Source: an uncultured Streptococcus sp.
GTDB lineage: Bacteria > Bacillota > Bacilli > Lactobacillales > Streptococcaceae
Direction of reading: 5' to 3'
Length of the DNA: 21,537 bases
Assembly: GCA_900755085.1 (NCBI GenBank)
Contig: CAAEFF010000090.1
Coordinates: 1-21,537 of the forward strand
The notes under the pieces are model-generated. The model was not told the DNA's origin and searched no databases. It saw only the letters and a program-made list of their open reading frames with translations. Both the position numbers and the translations under genes were made by a program. This document shows positions 7,031-15,140 of this stretch, in pieces; within the stretch, counting starts at the first letter, position 1; every line of letters begins with the position of its first letter.

Positions 7031-8311
7031 ATGACCTATTCAAGAGAAATTGTACGAGAATGGTTGGATCAAGTGGCTGAGCGAGCTAAGGAGTACCCTG
7101 AGTGGGTGGATGTCTTTGAACGTTGTTATACAGACACTTTGGATAATACAGTTGAAATTTTAGAAGACGGTTCAACCTTTGTGTTAACAGGTGACATCCC
7201 AGCTATGTGGTTGCGTGACTCTACTGCTCAGCTGAGACCTTATCTTCATGTGGCTAAAAGAGATCCTCTCTTGCGCCAGACCATTGCTGGTTTGGTCAAA
7301 CGTCAGATGACCTTGATCCTCAAAGATCCCTATGCTAACTCCTTCAACATTGAAGAGAATTGGAAGGGGCACCACGAGACCGACCATACAGACCTCAATG
7401 GCTGGATTTGGGAGCGTAAGTATGAAGTAGATTCGCTGTGCTATCCCTTGCAGTTGGCTTACCTCCTTTGGAAGGAAACTGGTGAAACTAGTCAGTTTGA
7501 TGAAACCTTTGTCACAGCGACCAAGGAAATTCTCCATCTCTGGACGGTGGAGCAAGACCACAAGAACTCCCCTTATCGCTTTGTTCGGGATACTGATCGC
7601 AAGGAAGATACCTTGGTCAATGACGGCTTTGGTCCAGAATTTGCCGTGACAGGCATGACCTGGTCAGCCTTTCGTCCAAGTGATGACTGCTGTCAGTATA
7701 GCTATCTGATTCCGTCCAATATGTTTGCAGTGGTTGTCTTGGGTTATGTGCAAAAAATCTTTGCAACATTGAACCTAGCCGATAGTGAGAGTATCATTGC
7801 AGATGCCAAACGATTGCAAGCTGAGATTCAAGAAGGGATCGAAAATTATGCCTACACCACTAATAGCAAGGGTGAGAAGATTTATGCCTTTGAGGTAGAT
7901 GGTTTGGGAAATGCTAGCATCATGGATGATCCGAACGTGCCAAGCTTGTTGGCAGCTCCTTATCTGGGATATTGCGCCATTGACGATGAGGTCTACCAAG
8001 CTACTCGTCGGACGATTTTGAGCCCTGAAAATCCCTACTTCTATGAAGGGAAGTACGCAAGTGGACTAGGAAGTTCTCATACGTTTTATCGCTATATCTG
8101 GCCGATTGCTTTATCCATTCAAGGATTGACAACGACAGATAAAGCTGAGAAAAAACATTTGCTGGACCAGTTGGTTGCCTGCGATGGAGGCACGGGCGTC
8201 ATGCACGAAAGTTTCCATGTAGATGATCCAACTAAATACTCGCGTGAATGGTTCTCTTGGGCCAACATGATGTTCTGTGAATTAGTCTTGGATTACTTGG
8301 ATATTCGCTAA
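7031..8311 (+). CDS. GH125 exo-alpha-1,6-mannosidase
   Basis: This 426-residue cytoplasmic enzyme is the ortholog of pneumococcal SpGH125 (SP_2144), a metal-independent inverting exo-alpha-1,6-mannosidase acting on the N-glycan core. Visible family motifs are GDIPAMWLRDSTAQLRPYL (54-72), FNIEENWKGHHETDHTDLNG (105-124), RPSDDC (215-220), where the catalytic aspartate is expected, and GGTGVMHESFH (386-396). E393 in the last motif carries the same number as the catalytic glutamate I remember for SpGH125. There is no signal peptide. Start ATG 7031 follows AGGA at 7021-7024. It is the first gene of the plus-strand glycosidase run, and a BOX element separates it from GH38. Confidence 0.95.
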   Translation: MTYSREIVREWLDQVAERAKEYPEWVDVFERCYTDTLDNTVEILEDGSTFVLTGDIPAMWLRDSTAQLRPYLHVAKRDPLLRQTIAGLVKRQMTLILKDPYANSFNIEENWKGHHETDHTDLNGWIWERKYEVDSLCYPLQLAYLLWKETGETSQFDETFVTATKEILHLWTVEQDHKNSPYRFVRDTDRKEDTLVNDGFGPEFAVTGMTWSAFRPSDDCCQYSYLIPSNMFAVVVLGYVQKIFATLNLADSESIIADAKRLQAEIQEGIENYAYTTNSKGEKIYAFEVDGLGNASIMDDPNVPSLLAAPYLGYCAIDDEVYQATRRTILSPENPYFYEGKYASGLGSSHTFYRYIWPIALSIQGLTTTDKAEKKHLLDQLVACDGGTGVMHESFHVDDPTKYSREWFSWANMMFCELVLDYLDIR

Positions 8312-8416
8312 TACTCTTCGAAAATCAAATTCAAACCACGTCAGCTTCGCCTTGCCGTACTCAAGTACAGCCTGCGGCTAGCTTCCTAGTTTGCTCTTTG
8401 ATTTTCATTGAGTATA
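8312..8416 (-). repeat. BOX element, A-C type (no boxB)
   Basis: The 105-bp segment starts 1 nt after the GH125 stop. Its minus strand begins TATACTCAATGAAAATCA (boxA start) and ends TTTTCGAAGAGTA (boxC end), with the GCTGACGTGGTTTGAA core of boxC between. The GC-rich boxA end (CTAGCCGCAGGCTG) joins boxC directly, so no boxB unit is present. The ends form the imperfect inverted repeat typical of BOX and the RNA would fold into one long hairpin. BOX elements are typical of S. pneumoniae and close relatives. Confidence 0.9.
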
Positions 8417-8496
8417 AGGAGCACGCTTTAGCTTCACTGATTCTTGTTAGAATCACAAATATATTTTTAAATTTAAGTTAGAATGAGGTTTTACTC
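8417..8496 (+). other. Spacer before GH38 with a 7-bp hairpin
   Basis: Between the BOX element and GH38 lies a perfect hairpin TGATTCT-TGTT-AGAATCA (8438-8455) followed by AT-rich DNA. There is no T-tract directly after the stem, so termination is doubtful. TTGTTA (8444-8449) and TTAAAT at 17-bp spacing could be a weak promoter. GAGG sits 8-9 nt before the GH38 ATG. Confidence 0.4.
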
Positions 8497-11142
8497 ATGG
8501 AAAATGTTGTTGTACATATTATTTCTCACAGCCACTGGGATCGTGAGTGGTATCTACCTTTTGAAAACCACCGCATGCAATTGGTGGAACTGTTTGACAA
8601 TCTGTTTGATCTTTTTGAAAATGACCCTGAATTCAAGAGTTTCCACTTGGATGGTCAAACCATCGTCCTTGATGACTATTTAGAAATTCGCCCTGAAAAC
8701 CGCGACAAGGTGCAGCGTTATATCGACGAGGGCAAGCTCAAGATTGGTCCTTTCTATATCTTGCAGGATGATTACTTGATCTCCAGTGAAGCCAATGTTC
8801 GCAATACCTTGATTGGACAGGCTGAATGTGCCAAATGGGGCAAATCTACGCAGATTGGCTACTTCCCAGATACCTTTGGAAATATGGGACAAGCTCCTCA
8901 AATCCTTCAAAAATCAGGAATTCACGTAGCAGCCTTTGGGCGTGGGGTGAAGCCAATCGGATTTGACAACCAGGTCCTTGAAGATGAGCAGTTCACCTCT
9001 CAATTTTCTGAAATGTACTGGCAGGGGGCGGATGGTAGCCGTGTGCTTGGTATCCTATTTGCCAACTGGTACAGTAACGGGAACGAAATTCCAGTGGATA
9101 AAGATGAAGCGTTAGCTTTCTGGAAACAAAAATTGGCAGATGTTCGTCACTATGCATCGACCAACCAATGGTTGATGATGAACGGTTGCGACCACCAACC
9201 CGTTCAACGAAACTTGAGTGAAGCCATTCGCGTGGCAAATGAACTCTTCCCTGACGTGACCTTTGTTCATAGCTCCTTTGATGAATATGTGCAAGCAGTG
9301 GAAAGTGCGCTCCCTGAACAATTATCAACGGTTACGGGAGAATTGACCAGTCAGGAAACCGATGGCTGGTACACACTGGCAAATACGTCTTCCTCTCGAA
9401 TTTATCTCAAGCAAGCCTTCCAAGAAAACAGCAACTTGCTCGAGCAAGTGGTGGAACCTTTGACCATCATTACTGGTGGTCGCAACTACAAGGATCAATT
9501 GACCTATGCCTGGAAGACACTCTTACAAAATGCGCCGCACGATAGTATTTGTGGCTGTAGCGTGGATGATGTTCACCGTGAAATGGAAGTTCGTTTTTCC
9601 AAGGTCAATCAAGTGGGAAACTTTGTCAAGACCAACCTTCTGAACGAATGGAAGGGTAAACTTGCGACTCAGAAAGCCCAGAGTGAGCACCTCTTTACGG
9701 TCATCAACACTGGTTTACATGATAAGGTAGATACCGTCAGCACCATCGTCGATGTAGCGGTATGTCCGTTTAAGGAGTTGCATCCGACAAAAGGCTTCAA
9801 GAAAATGGCAGCTTTGACCATACCAGACTATCATGTAGAAGATTTAGATGGTCATCTTGTAGAAGCGGAGATTGAAGACTTGGGAGCAAGCTTTGGCTAT
9901 ACCTTGCCTAAGGATAAATTCCGCCAACCTTATATTGCACGTCAAGTACGCGTGACAATTCCAATTCACCTTGCACCACTTTCTTGGGCAAGCTTCCAAT
10001 TGGTCGAAGGCCAAGTAGGTTACCATGATGGTATTTACCAAAATGGGGTCATTGATACACCATTCGTAACAGTGAGTGTAGATGAAGGAATTACAGTTTA
10101 CGACAAGACTACTAACGAAGCCTACGAAGACTTTATCCAATTTGAAGATCGTGGTGATATCGGTAATGAATATATCTACTTCCAACCAAAAGGAACGGAG
10201 CCGATCTATGCGGACTTAACAGCTTATGAGGTCTTGGAAAACAATGCCCGCTATGCCAAAATCTTGCTCAAGCATGACTTGACGATCCCGGTCAGCGCGG
10301 ATGAACAATTGGATGCGGAGCAAAGAGGCATTATCGAGTTTATGAACCGCAAGGCAAGTCGCTCAGAAGAGGTAACAGCCATCTCTCTTGAAACAGAGAT
10401 GACCATCTTTGTAGATGATCCGCAAATTCGCTTCAAGACGCGCTTCACCAATACAGCCAAAGACCACCGCATCCGTCTCTTGGTCAAAACTCATAACACT
10501 CGTCCAAGTAACGACTCTGAAAGTATCTATGAGGTTGTGACACGGCCAAATAAACCGGCTGCTTCTTGGGAAAATCCTGAAAATCCTCAGCACCAACAAG
10601 CCTTTGTCAGCTTGTATGATGATGTTAAAGGAGTGACCGTAGCCAACAAAGGATTACACGAATACGAAATCCTTGGAGACGATACGATAGCTGTAACACT
10701 TCTCCGGGCTTCTGGTGAACTTGGTGACTGGGGCTATTTCCCAACACCAGAAGCACAATGCTTGCGGGACTTTGAGGTGGAATATGCAGTAGAATGCCAT
10801 CAAGCTCAGGGGCGCTTCTCCGCTTATCGCCGAGCTAAAGCTTTACAGACACCTATGACCAGTCTTCAAGTTGAAAAACAAGAAGGAAGTGTAGCAGCGT
10901 CTGGTAGCTTACTCAAGCATACGGCTTTGACGCATCCTCAGGTTTGTCCAACAGCTTTTAAGGTGGCAGAAAATGAAGAAGGTTACATTCTTCGCTATTA
11001 CAATATGAGCCAAGAAAATGTGCGCGTGTCAGAAGGACAACAAACGGTTGTCGATCTTCTGGAGCAACCGTATCCGTTCCACTCAGGACTATTGGCACCA
11101 CAAGAGATTCGTACAGAATTCATTCAAAAAGAAGAAATTTAA
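8497..11142 (+). CDS. GH38 alpha-mannosidase
   Basis: This 881-residue cytoplasmic zinc enzyme of family GH38 is orthologous to pneumococcal SpGH38 (SP_2143). It is a retaining alpha-mannosidase that trims alpha-1,3-linked (and other) mannose from N-glycan cores. The zinc motif HSHWDREWY gives H13 and D15. YFPDTFGNMGQ contains D125 as the expected nucleophile and zinc ligand. MMNGCDHQP with D232 is a candidate acid/base. NAPHDSICGCSVDD gives H348 as the fourth zinc ligand. The remainder (about 380-881) is the all-beta mannosidase C-terminal region. No signal peptide is present. It is probably cotranscribed with GH125 through the BOX element. It ends 30 nt before a terminator-like hairpin. Confidence 0.95.
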   Translation: MENVVVHIISHSHWDREWYLPFENHRMQLVELFDNLFDLFENDPEFKSFHLDGQTIVLDDYLEIRPENRDKVQRYIDEGKLKIGPFYILQDDYLISSEANVRNTLIGQAECAKWGKSTQIGYFPDTFGNMGQAPQILQKSGIHVAAFGRGVKPIGFDNQVLEDEQFTSQFSEMYWQGADGSRVLGILFANWYSNGNEIPVDKDEALAFWKQKLADVRHYASTNQWLMMNGCDHQPVQRNLSEAIRVANELFPDVTFVHSSFDEYVQAVESALPEQLSTVTGELTSQETDGWYTLANTSSSRIYLKQAFQENSNLLEQVVEPLTIITGGRNYKDQLTYAWKTLLQNAPHDSICGCSVDDVHREMEVRFSKVNQVGNFVKTNLLNEWKGKLATQKAQSEHLFTVINTGLHDKVDTVSTIVDVAVCPFKELHPTKGFKKMAALTIPDYHVEDLDGHLVEAEIEDLGASFGYTLPKDKFRQPYIARQVRVTIPIHLAPLSWASFQLVEGQVGYHDGIYQNGVIDTPFVTVSVDEGITVYDKTTNEAYEDFIQFEDRGDIGNEYIYFQPKGTEPIYADLTAYEVLENNARYAKILLKHDLTIPVSADEQLDAEQRGIIEFMNRKASRSEEVTAISLETEMTIFVDDPQIRFKTRFTNTAKDHRIRLLVKTHNTRPSNDSESIYEVVTRPNKPAASWENPENPQHQQAFVSLYDDVKGVTVANKGLHEYEILGDDTIAVTLLRASGELGDWGYFPTPEAQCLRDFEVEYAVECHQAQGRFSAYRRAKALQTPMTSLQVEKQEGSVAASGSLLKHTALTHPQVCPTAFKVAENEEGYILRYYNMSQENVRVSEGQQTVVDLLEQPYPFHSGLLAPQEIRTEFIQKEEI

Positions 11143-11172
11143 TTTCAAAAAGAAAACATAAAAAGAAAGGAG

Positions 11173-11215
11173 GAGTGAAAAAAGTGAGAATCAATTGCTT
11201 TTTTCGCTCTTTTTT
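11173..11215 (+). terminator. Terminator-like hairpin between GH38 and ROK
   Basis: A 12-bp stem GAGTGAAAAAAG / CTTTTTTCGCTC (11173-11184 with 11198-11209, one U-G pair) is followed by six Ts. It is a good intrinsic terminator by form, yet the ROK gene starts 14 nt later with no visible promoter. It may cause partial termination, lowering ROK and GH20C expression relative to the mannosidases. Confidence 0.75.
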
Positions 11216-11219
11216 ATAG
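11184..11219 (+). CDS. Possible 11-codon leader ORF running through the terminator
   Basis: GTG at 11184 lies 10 nt after a strong Shine-Dalgarno (AAAGGAGG, 11166-11173) and encodes MRINCFFRSFL with a TAG stop at 11217-11219. Its codons cover the loop and the whole 3' arm and T-tract of the hairpin at 11173-11215. Its stop abuts the ROK ribosome binding site. A ribosome here would prevent the hairpin from forming and would deliver ribosomes to ROK. The Shine-Dalgarno could instead be a relic, so expression is uncertain. Confidence 0.3.
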   Translation: MRINCFFRSFL

Positions 11220-11228
11220 GTGAAAGTA

Positions 11229-12098
11229 ATGACCATTGCAACGATTGATATCGGAGGGACTGGGATTAAGTTTGCTAGTCTAACTCCTGATGGAAAAATT
11301 TTAGATAAGACCAGCACGCCAACTCCAGAGACTCTGGAAGAGTTACTGGTTTGGTTGGACCAACGTTTGTCAGAACAAGACTATCGTGGGATTGCTATGA
11401 GTGTGCCAGGAGCCGTTAATCAAGAAACTGGGGTGATTGAGGGGATTAGTGCCATTCCTTATATCCATGGATTTTCTTGGTATGAGGCGCTTGCTCATCA
11501 TAAGCTACCTGTCCATCTAGAAAATGATGCCAATTGCGTTGGACTGAGTGAACTGCTGGCTCATCCTGAGATAGAAAATGCAGCCTGTGTTGTGATTGGT
11601 ACAGGAATTGGTGGGGCTATGATTATCAATGGTAAGCTTCACCGTGGGCGCCATGGCTTGGGAGGAGAGTTTGGCTATATGACAACCATTGAACCAGCAG
11701 AAAAGCTCAATAATTGGTCGCAGCTCGCTTCTACAGGCAACATGGTTCGTTATGTGATTGAAAAATCAGGTCAGTCAGACTGGGATGGTCGTAAGGTGTA
11801 CCAAGAGGCTGCAGCAGGTGATGCTCTTTGCCAAGCAGCGATTGAGCGCATGAACCGTAATCTAGCTCAAGGTCTTCTTAATATCCAGTACCTGATCGAC
11901 CCAGATGTCATTAGCCTAGGTGGCTCTATCAGTCAGAACCCTGAGTTTATCAAAGGGGTGCAAAAAGCAGTAGATGCTTTTGTGGAAAGATATGAAGAAT
12001 ATACCATCGCTCCAGTGATTCAGGCTTGTACCTATCACGCAGATGCCAATCTCTACGGTGCCCTTGTCAACTGGTTACAGGAGGAAAACCAATGGTAA
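11229..12098 (+). CDS. ROK-family sugar kinase
   Basis: This 289-residue ROK (repressor/ORF/kinase) family protein is orthologous to pneumococcal SP_2142. The ATP phosphate-binding motif is DIGGTGIKF (7-15), the catalytic aspartate is D100 in ENDANC, and the second nucleotide motif is GTGIGGAM (124-131). The Cys-rich zinc motif of many ROK kinases is missing, and there is no N-terminal helix-turn-helix, so it is a kinase rather than a repressor. ATG 11229 is preferred over GTG 11220 because AGGTGA (11218-11223) lies 5 nt upstream and MTIATIDIGG is the natural start. It presumably phosphorylates a sugar released from glycans (mannose or GlcNAc); the substrate is not known from sequence. It overlaps GH20C by 7 nt. 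Confidence 0.9.
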   Translation: MTIATIDIGGTGIKFASLTPDGKILDKTSTPTPETLEELLVWLDQRLSEQDYRGIAMSVPGAVNQETGVIEGISAIPYIHGFSWYEALAHHKLPVHLENDANCVGLSELLAHPEIENAACVVIGTGIGGAMIINGKLHRGRHGLGGEFGYMTTIEPAEKLNNWSQLASTGNMVRYVIEKSGQSDWDGRKVYQEAAAGDALCQAAIERMNRNLAQGLLNIQYLIDPDVISLGGSISQNPEFIKGVQKAVDAFVERYEEYTIAPVIQACTYHADANLYGALVNWLQEENQW

Positions 12099-13972
12099 GT
12101 TTTACCGGAATCAGCAGTAAACAAGCACAAGCTATACAGTTGCTTCAAAAGCATATTTCCCTACCGGATGTAGAAGTGGCTGTCGCTCAGTCTGATCAAG
12201 CTTCCATCTCTATCAAGGGAGAGAATGGACAGTATCATTTGACCTATTGTAAACTTCACCAACTATACCGCGCCTTATCTCTGCTAGCAACAGCTTTGGC
12301 AGAAGGTGACAAGGTAGAGATTGAAGAACAGGCAGCCTATGAAGATTTAGCCTATATGGCGGACTGTTCGCGCAACGCCGTGCTCAATGTCGTATCAGCC
12401 AAACAGATGATTGAGGTCTTGGTTCTCATGGGTTATTCAACCTTTGAGCTTTATATGGAAGACACCTATCAGATTGAAGGACAACCATACTTTGGCTATT
12501 TCCGTGGGGCCTATTCGGCTGAAGAGCTACAGGAAATTGAAGCTTACGCCCAGCAGTTTGATATGACCTTTGTCCCCTGTATCCAGACCTTGGCCCATTT
12601 GTCAGCTTTTGTCAAATGGGGTGTCAAGGAAGTGCAGCAACTCCGCGATGTAGAGGACATTCTTCTTATCGGTGAAGAAAAAGTTTATGACCTGATTGAC
12701 GGCATGTTTGCGACGTTGTCTAAACTGCAAACTCGCAAGGTCAATATTGGGATGGACGAAGCTCACCTAGTTGGTTTGGGTCGCTACCTTATCTTGAATG
12801 GAGTAGTGGACCGTAGTCTTCTCATGTGCCAACACTTGGAGCGCGTATTGGATATTGCAGATAAGTATGGTTTCCACTGCCAGATGTGGAGCGATATGTT
12901 CTTCAAGCTCATGTCAGCAGATGGCCAGTACGATCGTGAAGTGGAAATTCCTGAGGAAACTCGTGTCTATCTAGATCGTCTCAAAGACCGTGTCACCTTG
13001 GTTTACTGGGATTATTACCAAGATAGCGAGGAAAAATACAACCGCAACTTCCGTAATCATCACAAGATCAGCCAGGATATCGCCTTTGCAGGTGGTGCTT
13101 GGAAGTGGATTGGTTTCACACCACACAACCATTTCAGTCGTCTCATCGCTCTTGAAGCTAACAAAGCTTGCCGTGCCAACCAGATCAAGGAAGTTATTGT
13201 GACGGGTTGGGGGGACAATGGTGGTGATACAGCCCAGTTTTCGATCCTTCCGAGCTTACAAATCTGGGCAGAACTCAGCTACCGCAATGATTTAGACCGT
13301 TTGTCAGCTCATTTCAAGACCAATACAGGTCTATCCGTTGAGGACTTCATGCAGCTTGACCTGGCCAATCTCTTGCCAGACCTACCAGACAATCTTAGCG
13401 GCATCAATCCCAACCGCTATGTCTTTTATCAGGATGTTCTTTGCCCAATCCTTGACAAGCACATGACTCCTGAGCAGGACAAACCCCACTTTGCCAAGGC
13501 TGCTGAGACCCTTTCTGGCATTAAAGAAAAAGCAGGCGCCTACGCTTATCTCTTTGAAACTCAGGCTCAGTTGAATGCCATTTTAAGCAGTAAAGTGGAT
13601 GTGGGACGACGCATTCGGGAAGCTTATCAAGCAGGTGATAAAGAGGGCTTGCGACAAATCGCCAGAGAAGAATTGCCAAAACTTAGAAGTGAGATTGAAC
13701 ACTTTCATGACCTCTTTAGCTACCAATGGTTGAAAGAAAACAAGGTCTTTGGCTTGGATACCGTAGACATCCGTATGGGTGGCCTCTTGCAACGCATCAA
13801 GCGAGCAGAAAGTCGGATTGCAGACTATCTAGCTGGTTCCATCACACGTATCGATGAACTAGAAGTAGAGATCTTGCCCTTCAATGATTTCTACGGAGAC
13901 AAGGACTTCGCGGCTACAACGGCTAATCAATGGCATACTATTGCGACTGCCTCAACCATTTATACAACATAA
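12092..13972 (+). CDS. GH20C beta-hexosaminidase
   Basis: This 626-residue cytoplasmic enzyme is very close to pneumococcal GH20C (SP_2141), which cleaves terminal beta-GlcNAc and beta-GalNAc by substrate-assisted catalysis. The paired catalytic residues are D222-E223 in NIGMDEAHLVG. The barrel continues with CQMWSDMFFK, LVYWDYYQ and VTGWGDNGGDTAQF, which supply aromatic pocket residues. An N-terminal alpha/beta domain (1-about 85) and a helical C-terminal domain (about 440-626) frame it. There is no signal peptide, in contrast to the secreted GH20 StrH. ATG 12092 has a good GGAGG and overlaps the ROK stop by 7 nt. A longer in-frame ORF back to 12026 would lie inside ROK and is rejected. It is the last gene before a strong terminator. 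Confidence 0.93.
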   Translation: MVSFTGISSKQAQAIQLLQKHISLPDVEVAVAQSDQASISIKGENGQYHLTYCKLHQLYRALSLLATALAEGDKVEIEEQAAYEDLAYMADCSRNAVLNVVSAKQMIEVLVLMGYSTFELYMEDTYQIEGQPYFGYFRGAYSAEELQEIEAYAQQFDMTFVPCIQTLAHLSAFVKWGVKEVQQLRDVEDILLIGEEKVYDLIDGMFATLSKLQTRKVNIGMDEAHLVGLGRYLILNGVVDRSLLMCQHLERVLDIADKYGFHCQMWSDMFFKLMSADGQYDREVEIPEETRVYLDRLKDRVTLVYWDYYQDSEEKYNRNFRNHHKISQDIAFAGGAWKWIGFTPHNHFSRLIALEANKACRANQIKEVIVTGWGDNGGDTAQFSILPSLQIWAELSYRNDLDRLSAHFKTNTGLSVEDFMQLDLANLLPDLPDNLSGINPNRYVFYQDVLCPILDKHMTPEQDKPHFAKAAETLSGIKEKAGAYAYLFETQAQLNAILSSKVDVGRRIREAYQAGDKEGLRQIAREELPKLRSEIEHFHDLFSYQWLKENKVFGLDTVDIRMGGLLQRIKRAESRIADYLAGSITRIDELEVEILPFNDFYGDKDFAATTANQWHTIATASTIYTT

Positions 13973-14014
13973 AAAATGCCAAGTTGGATGACAGATGTCT
14001 TATCCACGGTGAAT

Positions 14015-14065
14015 AGGAGTAGAAGAGGAGCTGTGTTTACAATCACCCTTTTCTACTCCTTTTTT
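14015..14065 (+). terminator. Terminator after GH20C
   Basis: A 14-bp stem AGGAGTAGAAGAGG / CCTTTTCTACTCCT (14015-14028 with 14047-14060, one G-U) with an 18-nt loop is followed by five Ts. It separates the glycosidase operon from the transporter operon. Confidence 0.88.
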
Positions 14066-14081
14066 AAAGCTATGTCATAAA

Positions 14082-14104
14082 TTTGTAGAATTTTTTCTAT
14101 AATT
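14082..14104 (+). promoter_or_regulatory. Putative activator site, copy 2 (upstream of the permeases)
   Basis: TTTGTAGAA-N6-CTATAATT is identical to the site at 6938-6960 at all 17 defined positions if A/G is allowed once. It also lies exactly 29 nt before the -10 hexamer. Here the inverted repeat is clearer: TGTAGAA-TTTT-TTCTATA. It ends 6 nt before the -35 box. The CTATAAT part could be read as a second -10, which is the main alternative. Confidence 0.55.
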
Positions 14105-14110
14105 AGGAGT

Positions 14111-14139
14111 TTGAAAATATAGAAAGGCTATCTTATAAT
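14111..14139 (+). promoter_or_regulatory. Promoter of the N-glycan ABC transporter operon
   Basis: TTGAAA (14111-14116), a 17-bp spacer and TATAAT (14134-14139) form a strong sigma-A promoter. The expected start is near 14146, inside the cre site that follows. Confidence 0.85.
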
Positions 14140-14145
14140 AGGCAA

Positions 14146-14159
14146 TGTAAACGCTACCA
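14146..14159. promoter_or_regulatory. Cre site (CcpA) at the transporter promoter
   Basis: TGTAAACGCTACCA matches the catabolite-responsive consensus TGNAANCGNWNNCW at every position. It begins at the expected transcription start, where bound CcpA-HPr(Ser-P) would block initiation. Glucose should therefore repress glycan import. Confidence 0.85.
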
Positions 14160-14197
14160 AAGCAAAAACACGCTCAAGACTCAAAGGGGGGAGTTAG

Positions 14198-15127
14198 ATG
14201 AAAAAGTTTGTAAGGACTCTGAGAGAAAATTTCATTTTTCTTTTAATGGTCTTACCGGGTGCAGCGTGGTTAATCTTATTCTTCTATATTCCGGTTTTTG
14301 GGAATATCGTAGCATTTAAGGACTATCATATCACAGGAGAGGGCTTCATCGACAGTGTCATGAAGAGTAAGTGGGTTGGCTTTGACAACTTCAAGTTCCT
14401 CTTTAGTTCCAAAGATGCCTACATTATTACAAGAAACACGGTATTATACAACTTAGGATTCATCTTCTTAGGATTGATTGTTTCCGTTGGGATCGCCATC
14501 ATCTTTAGCGAGTTGAGATCAAAAAGAGTGGTCAAGGTGCTTCAAACCTCCATGCTCTTCCCATACTTCCTATCATGGGTTATCATCAGCTTCTTCACCG
14601 ATGCCTTCCTAAATGTGGACAAAGGATTGGTCAACCACATCTTAACTTCACTTGGCATGAAGGCCATCAATTTCTATTCGGAATTGTGGATCTGGCCAGC
14701 GCTTCTCCTCTTCTTAGGAATCTGGAAAGGCTTTGGTTATAGTAGTGTTATGTACTATGCGACCATCATGGGAATTGATCCAACTTACTATGAAGCAGCG
14801 ACCGTGGATGGTGCGTCTAAGTGGCAACGCATTCGCAACATCACCATTCCTCAGTTGTCTTCCTTGATTACAGTCTTGACCATTCTTGCAGTCGGAAATA
14901 TCTTCCGCGCAGACTTCGGTCTTTTCTACCAAATCCCGCATAATGCTGGGGCACTCTATAGTGTGACCAACGTTATTGATGTTTATGTCTACAACGGTTT
15001 GACCAAGTCAGGGGATATCGGTATGACAGCAGCAGCCGGTCTTTACCAATCGGTTGTCGGACTGATCCTTGTCTTGATCTCAAATATCATTGCCCGTCGC
15101 ATTGATAAGAATGCCGCTCTCTTCTAG
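14198..15127 (+). CDS. ngtP1: N-glycan ABC transporter permease (LplB/NgtP type)
   Basis: This 309-residue integral membrane protein belongs to the binding-protein-dependent sugar permease family (LplB type). Six hydrophobic segments are visible, at about 12-32, 80-104, 116-138, 162-192, 221-240 and 275-298. The cytoplasmic EAA loop that contacts the ATPase is YYEAATVDGASKWQRI (197-212). The Shine-Dalgarno is AAGGGGGGAG, 5-6 nt before ATG 14198. It pairs with the next permease and the lipoprotein NgtS. In the pneumococcus this trio (SP_0090-0092) imports N-glycan fragments released by EndoD. The numbering P1/P2 is assumed from gene order. No ATPase gene is nearby. Confidence 0.9.
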   Translation: MKKFVRTLRENFIFLLMVLPGAAWLILFFYIPVFGNIVAFKDYHITGEGFIDSVMKSKWVGFDNFKFLFSSKDAYIITRNTVLYNLGFIFLGLIVSVGIAIIFSELRSKRVVKVLQTSMLFPYFLSWVIISFFTDAFLNVDKGLVNHILTSLGMKAINFYSELWIWPALLLFLGIWKGFGYSSVMYYATIMGIDPTYYEAATVDGASKWQRIRNITIPQLSSLITVLTILAVGNIFRADFGLFYQIPHNAGALYSVTNVIDVYVYNGLTKSGDIGMTAAAGLYQSVVGLILVLISNIIARRIDKNAALF

Positions 15128-15140
15128 AAAGGAGGATCGT

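Noticed and set aside
8444..8466. Third copy of the TTTGTAGAA-N6-CTATARTT site before GH38
   Set aside because: Only about 13 of 17 positions match, and the implied -10 would fall on the start codon.
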